DNA of 41,302 nt from Clostridiales bacterium (GTDB taxonomy: Bacteria > Bacillota > Clostridia > Oscillospirales > Oscillospiraceae): positions 1 through 41,302 of the forward strand of contig JAJBUB010000102.1 in the NCBI GenBank assembly GCA_020860575.1. Reading direction: 5' to 3'. Position 1 is the first letter of the stretch, and each line of letters opens with the position of its first letter. Under the pieces are notes generated by a model. It worked only from the letters and a program-made list of their open reading frames with translations. It searched no databases and was not told the origin of the DNA. The position numbers and the translations under genes were made by a program. Shown here in pieces: positions 40,042-41,302 of the stretch.

Positions 40042-41302
40042 ATGGCTACAAAGAATATGACTCCGGTCAAGACTCCCATGCCCAACCAGGACCCGGCAGT
40101 GAGAGCCCATAACTTCAAAGAGGTGGCCCTGGGCTACACCGAGGAGATGGCCCGTCAGGAGGCCGCCCGGTGCCTGGGCTGCAAGAACCATCCCTGTGTC
40201 TCCGGCTGCCCGGTGAACGTCCGCATCCCGGAGTTCATCGCCAAGGTGGCAGAAGGGGACTATGAGGGGGCCTATCAGGTCATCACCTCTACCAACGCCC
40301 TGCCCGCCATCTCCGGCCGGGTCTGCCCCCAGGAGAGCCAGTGCGAGAGCAAGTGCGTCCGGGGCATCAAGGGCGAGCCGGTGGGCATCGGCCGGCTGGA
40401 GCGGTTCGTGGCCGACTGGCACCGGACCCACAGCAGTGAGCATCTGACCAAACCCGCCTCCAACGGCCACAAGGTGGCGGTGGTGGGTTCCGGCCCCTCC
40501 AGCCTGACCTGCGCCAGCGATCTGGCCAAGCAGGGCTATCAGGTGACGATTTTCGAGGCGTTCCACACCGCCGGCGGCGTGCTGGTCTACGGCATCCCTG
40601 AGTTCCGTCTCCCCAAGGCCATCGTCCAGGGCGAGGTGGACAAGCTGAAGGAGCTGGGCGTGGAGATCATGACCGACATGGTCATCGGTAAGGTGCTGTC
40701 CATCGACGAGCTGATGGAGGAGATGGGCTTTGAGGCCGTCTTTATCGGCACCGGTGCCGGTCTGCCCCGGTTTATGAACATCCCCGGCGAGGGCCTGGCG
40801 GGGGTCTGCTCCGCCAACGAGTACCTGACCCGGATCAATCTGATGAAGGCCTATCTGGACGAGTACGACACCCCGGTGCTCAAGAGCCGGGCGGTGGCTG
40901 TGGTAGGCGGCGGCAACGTGGCCATGGACGCCTGCCGCTGCGCCCAGCGCCTGGGAGCGGAGAAGGTCTACATCGTCTACCGCCGCTCCATGGAGGAGAT
41001 GCCCGCCCGGAACGAGGAGATCGAGCACGCCCAGGAGGAGGGCATCGACTTCCGCCTGCTGTGCAACCCCGTGGAGGTGCTGGGAGATGACAAGGGCCAC
41101 GTCTGCGGCCTGAAGTGCATCCGTATGGAGCTGGGCGAGCCGGACGCCTCCGGACGCCGCCGCCCCGTGGAGGTCCCGGGCAGCGAGTTCGTCCTGGACG
41201 TGGATACCGTCATCATGGCCCTGGGCACCAGCCCCAACCCCCTCATCCGCTCCACCACCCCCGGTCTGGAGACCAACCGCCGGGGCTGCCTGGTGGTGGG
41301 AG
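40042..41302 (+). CDS. nfnB: NfnAB large subunit / GltD-like oxidoreductase (partial)
   Basis: The first 420 codons; the gene runs off the right edge. An N-terminal domain carries [4Fe-4S] cysteines: CLGCKNHPCVSGCPVN, then CPQESQCESKCVRG. The FAD-binding motif VAVVGSGPSSLTCASDLAKQ follows, then YGIPEFRLPKAIV and the NADPH-binding AVVGGGNVAMDACRCAQRLG. The partial C-terminal FAD domain includes VIMALGTSPNPL. Such proteins are often labelled NADPH-dependent glutamate synthase, but pairing with the NfnA-type subunit indicates the bifurcating transhydrogenase. ATG at 40042 follows AAGGAGGAG. Confidence 0.93.
   Translation, partial: MATKNMTPVKTPMPNQDPAVRAHNFKEVALGYTEEMARQEAARCLGCKNHPCVSGCPVNVRIPEFIAKVAEGDYEGAYQVITSTNALPAISGRVCPQESQCESKCVRGIKGEPVGIGRLERFVADWHRTHSSEHLTKPASNGHKVAVVGSGPSSLTCASDLAKQGYQVTIFEAFHTAGGVLVYGIPEFRLPKAIVQGEVDKLKELGVEIMTDMVIGKVLSIDELMEEMGFEAVFIGTGAGLPRFMNIPGEGLAGVCSANEYLTRINLMKAYLDEYDTPVLKSRAVAVVGGGNVAMDACRCAQRLGAEKVYIVYRRSMEEMPARNEEIEHAQEEGIDFRLLCNPVEVLGDDKGHVCGLKCIRMELGEPDASGRRRPVEVPGSEFVLDVDTVIMALGTSPNPLIRSTTPGLETNRRGCLVVG

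Noticed and set aside
1-41302. CRISPR arrays, rRNA, tRNA and insertion sequences
   Set aside because: No regularly spaced repeats, rRNA segments, tRNA folds or transposase genes were seen anywhere in the window. The only tandem repeats are within the tape measure gene.

Overview
The window is GC-rich, gene-dense DNA with Gram-positive-type ribosome binding sites, intrinsic terminators and SigA-type promoters. Gene content points to a strictly anaerobic member of the Clostridia, most like the Oscillospiraceae (Flavonifractor/Lawsonibacter/Pseudoflavonifractor-type). The clues are HPr kinase, formate-THF ligase under a ZTP riboswitch, an electron-bifurcating NfnAB pair, zinc-type L33, a DUF2798 membrane protein and an adjacent RlmH/YycJ pair. 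This assignment rests on recognising protein families, not on a database search.

Layout. (1) 1-4760, minus strand: start of hprK (cut by the edge), a penicillin-binding transpeptidase, an FHA-RodA/FtsW fusion overlapping it by 4 nt, and an orphan polysaccharide-export-type ABC ATPase. (2) 5029-6207, plus: DEAD-box RNA helicase, closed by a strong hairpin and a classic terminator. (3) 6537-16164, plus: a compact siphovirus-type head and tail cassette running from small and large terminase through portal, scaffold, capsid, connectors, tail tube, tail-assembly chaperones (with a canonical -1 slippery heptamer C_CCT_TTT) and tape measure to one small structural protein. No integrase, repressor, replication, baseplate, fibre or lysis gene is present, yet every reading frame is open. 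(4) 16350-18811: cytidylate-kinase-like protein, convergent with fhs, whose leader is a ZTP riboswitch plus terminator starting at the promoter. (5) 19114-22669, minus: a heterodimeric ABC exporter with one degenerate ATPase site. (6) 22866-23651, minus: inositol-monophosphatase family. (7) 24124-27524, plus: rpmG-secE-nusG-rplK-rplA and rplJ-rplL, with regulatory leaders in front of rpmG (two tandem terminators) and rplJ (L10 leader). (8) 27811-29931, minus: glycolipid glycosyltransferase, plsY and a zinc-ribbon protein. (9) 30238-30831, plus: DUF2798 membrane protein. (10) 30909-36669, minus: cardiolipin synthase, MATE exporter, rlmH, YycJ-type metallo-hydrolase and murA. (11) an AT-rich non-coding stretch near 36790-37080. 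(12) 37158-37892, minus: yebC. (13) 38120-38986, plus: an anchored extracytoplasmic protein of unknown function. (14) 39173 to the right edge, plus: nfnA-nfnB, the latter cut by the edge.

Much of the window serves envelope biogenesis: peptidoglycan (PBP, SEDS, MurA), phospholipid and glycolipid (PlsY, glycosyltransferase, Cls) and probable surface-polymer export. The rest is translation and transcription machinery, one-carbon and redox metabolism, and the phage-derived cassette. The cassette is the most unusual item. It is either a decayed prophage or a domesticated particle-forming unit, and the sequence alone does not decide which.
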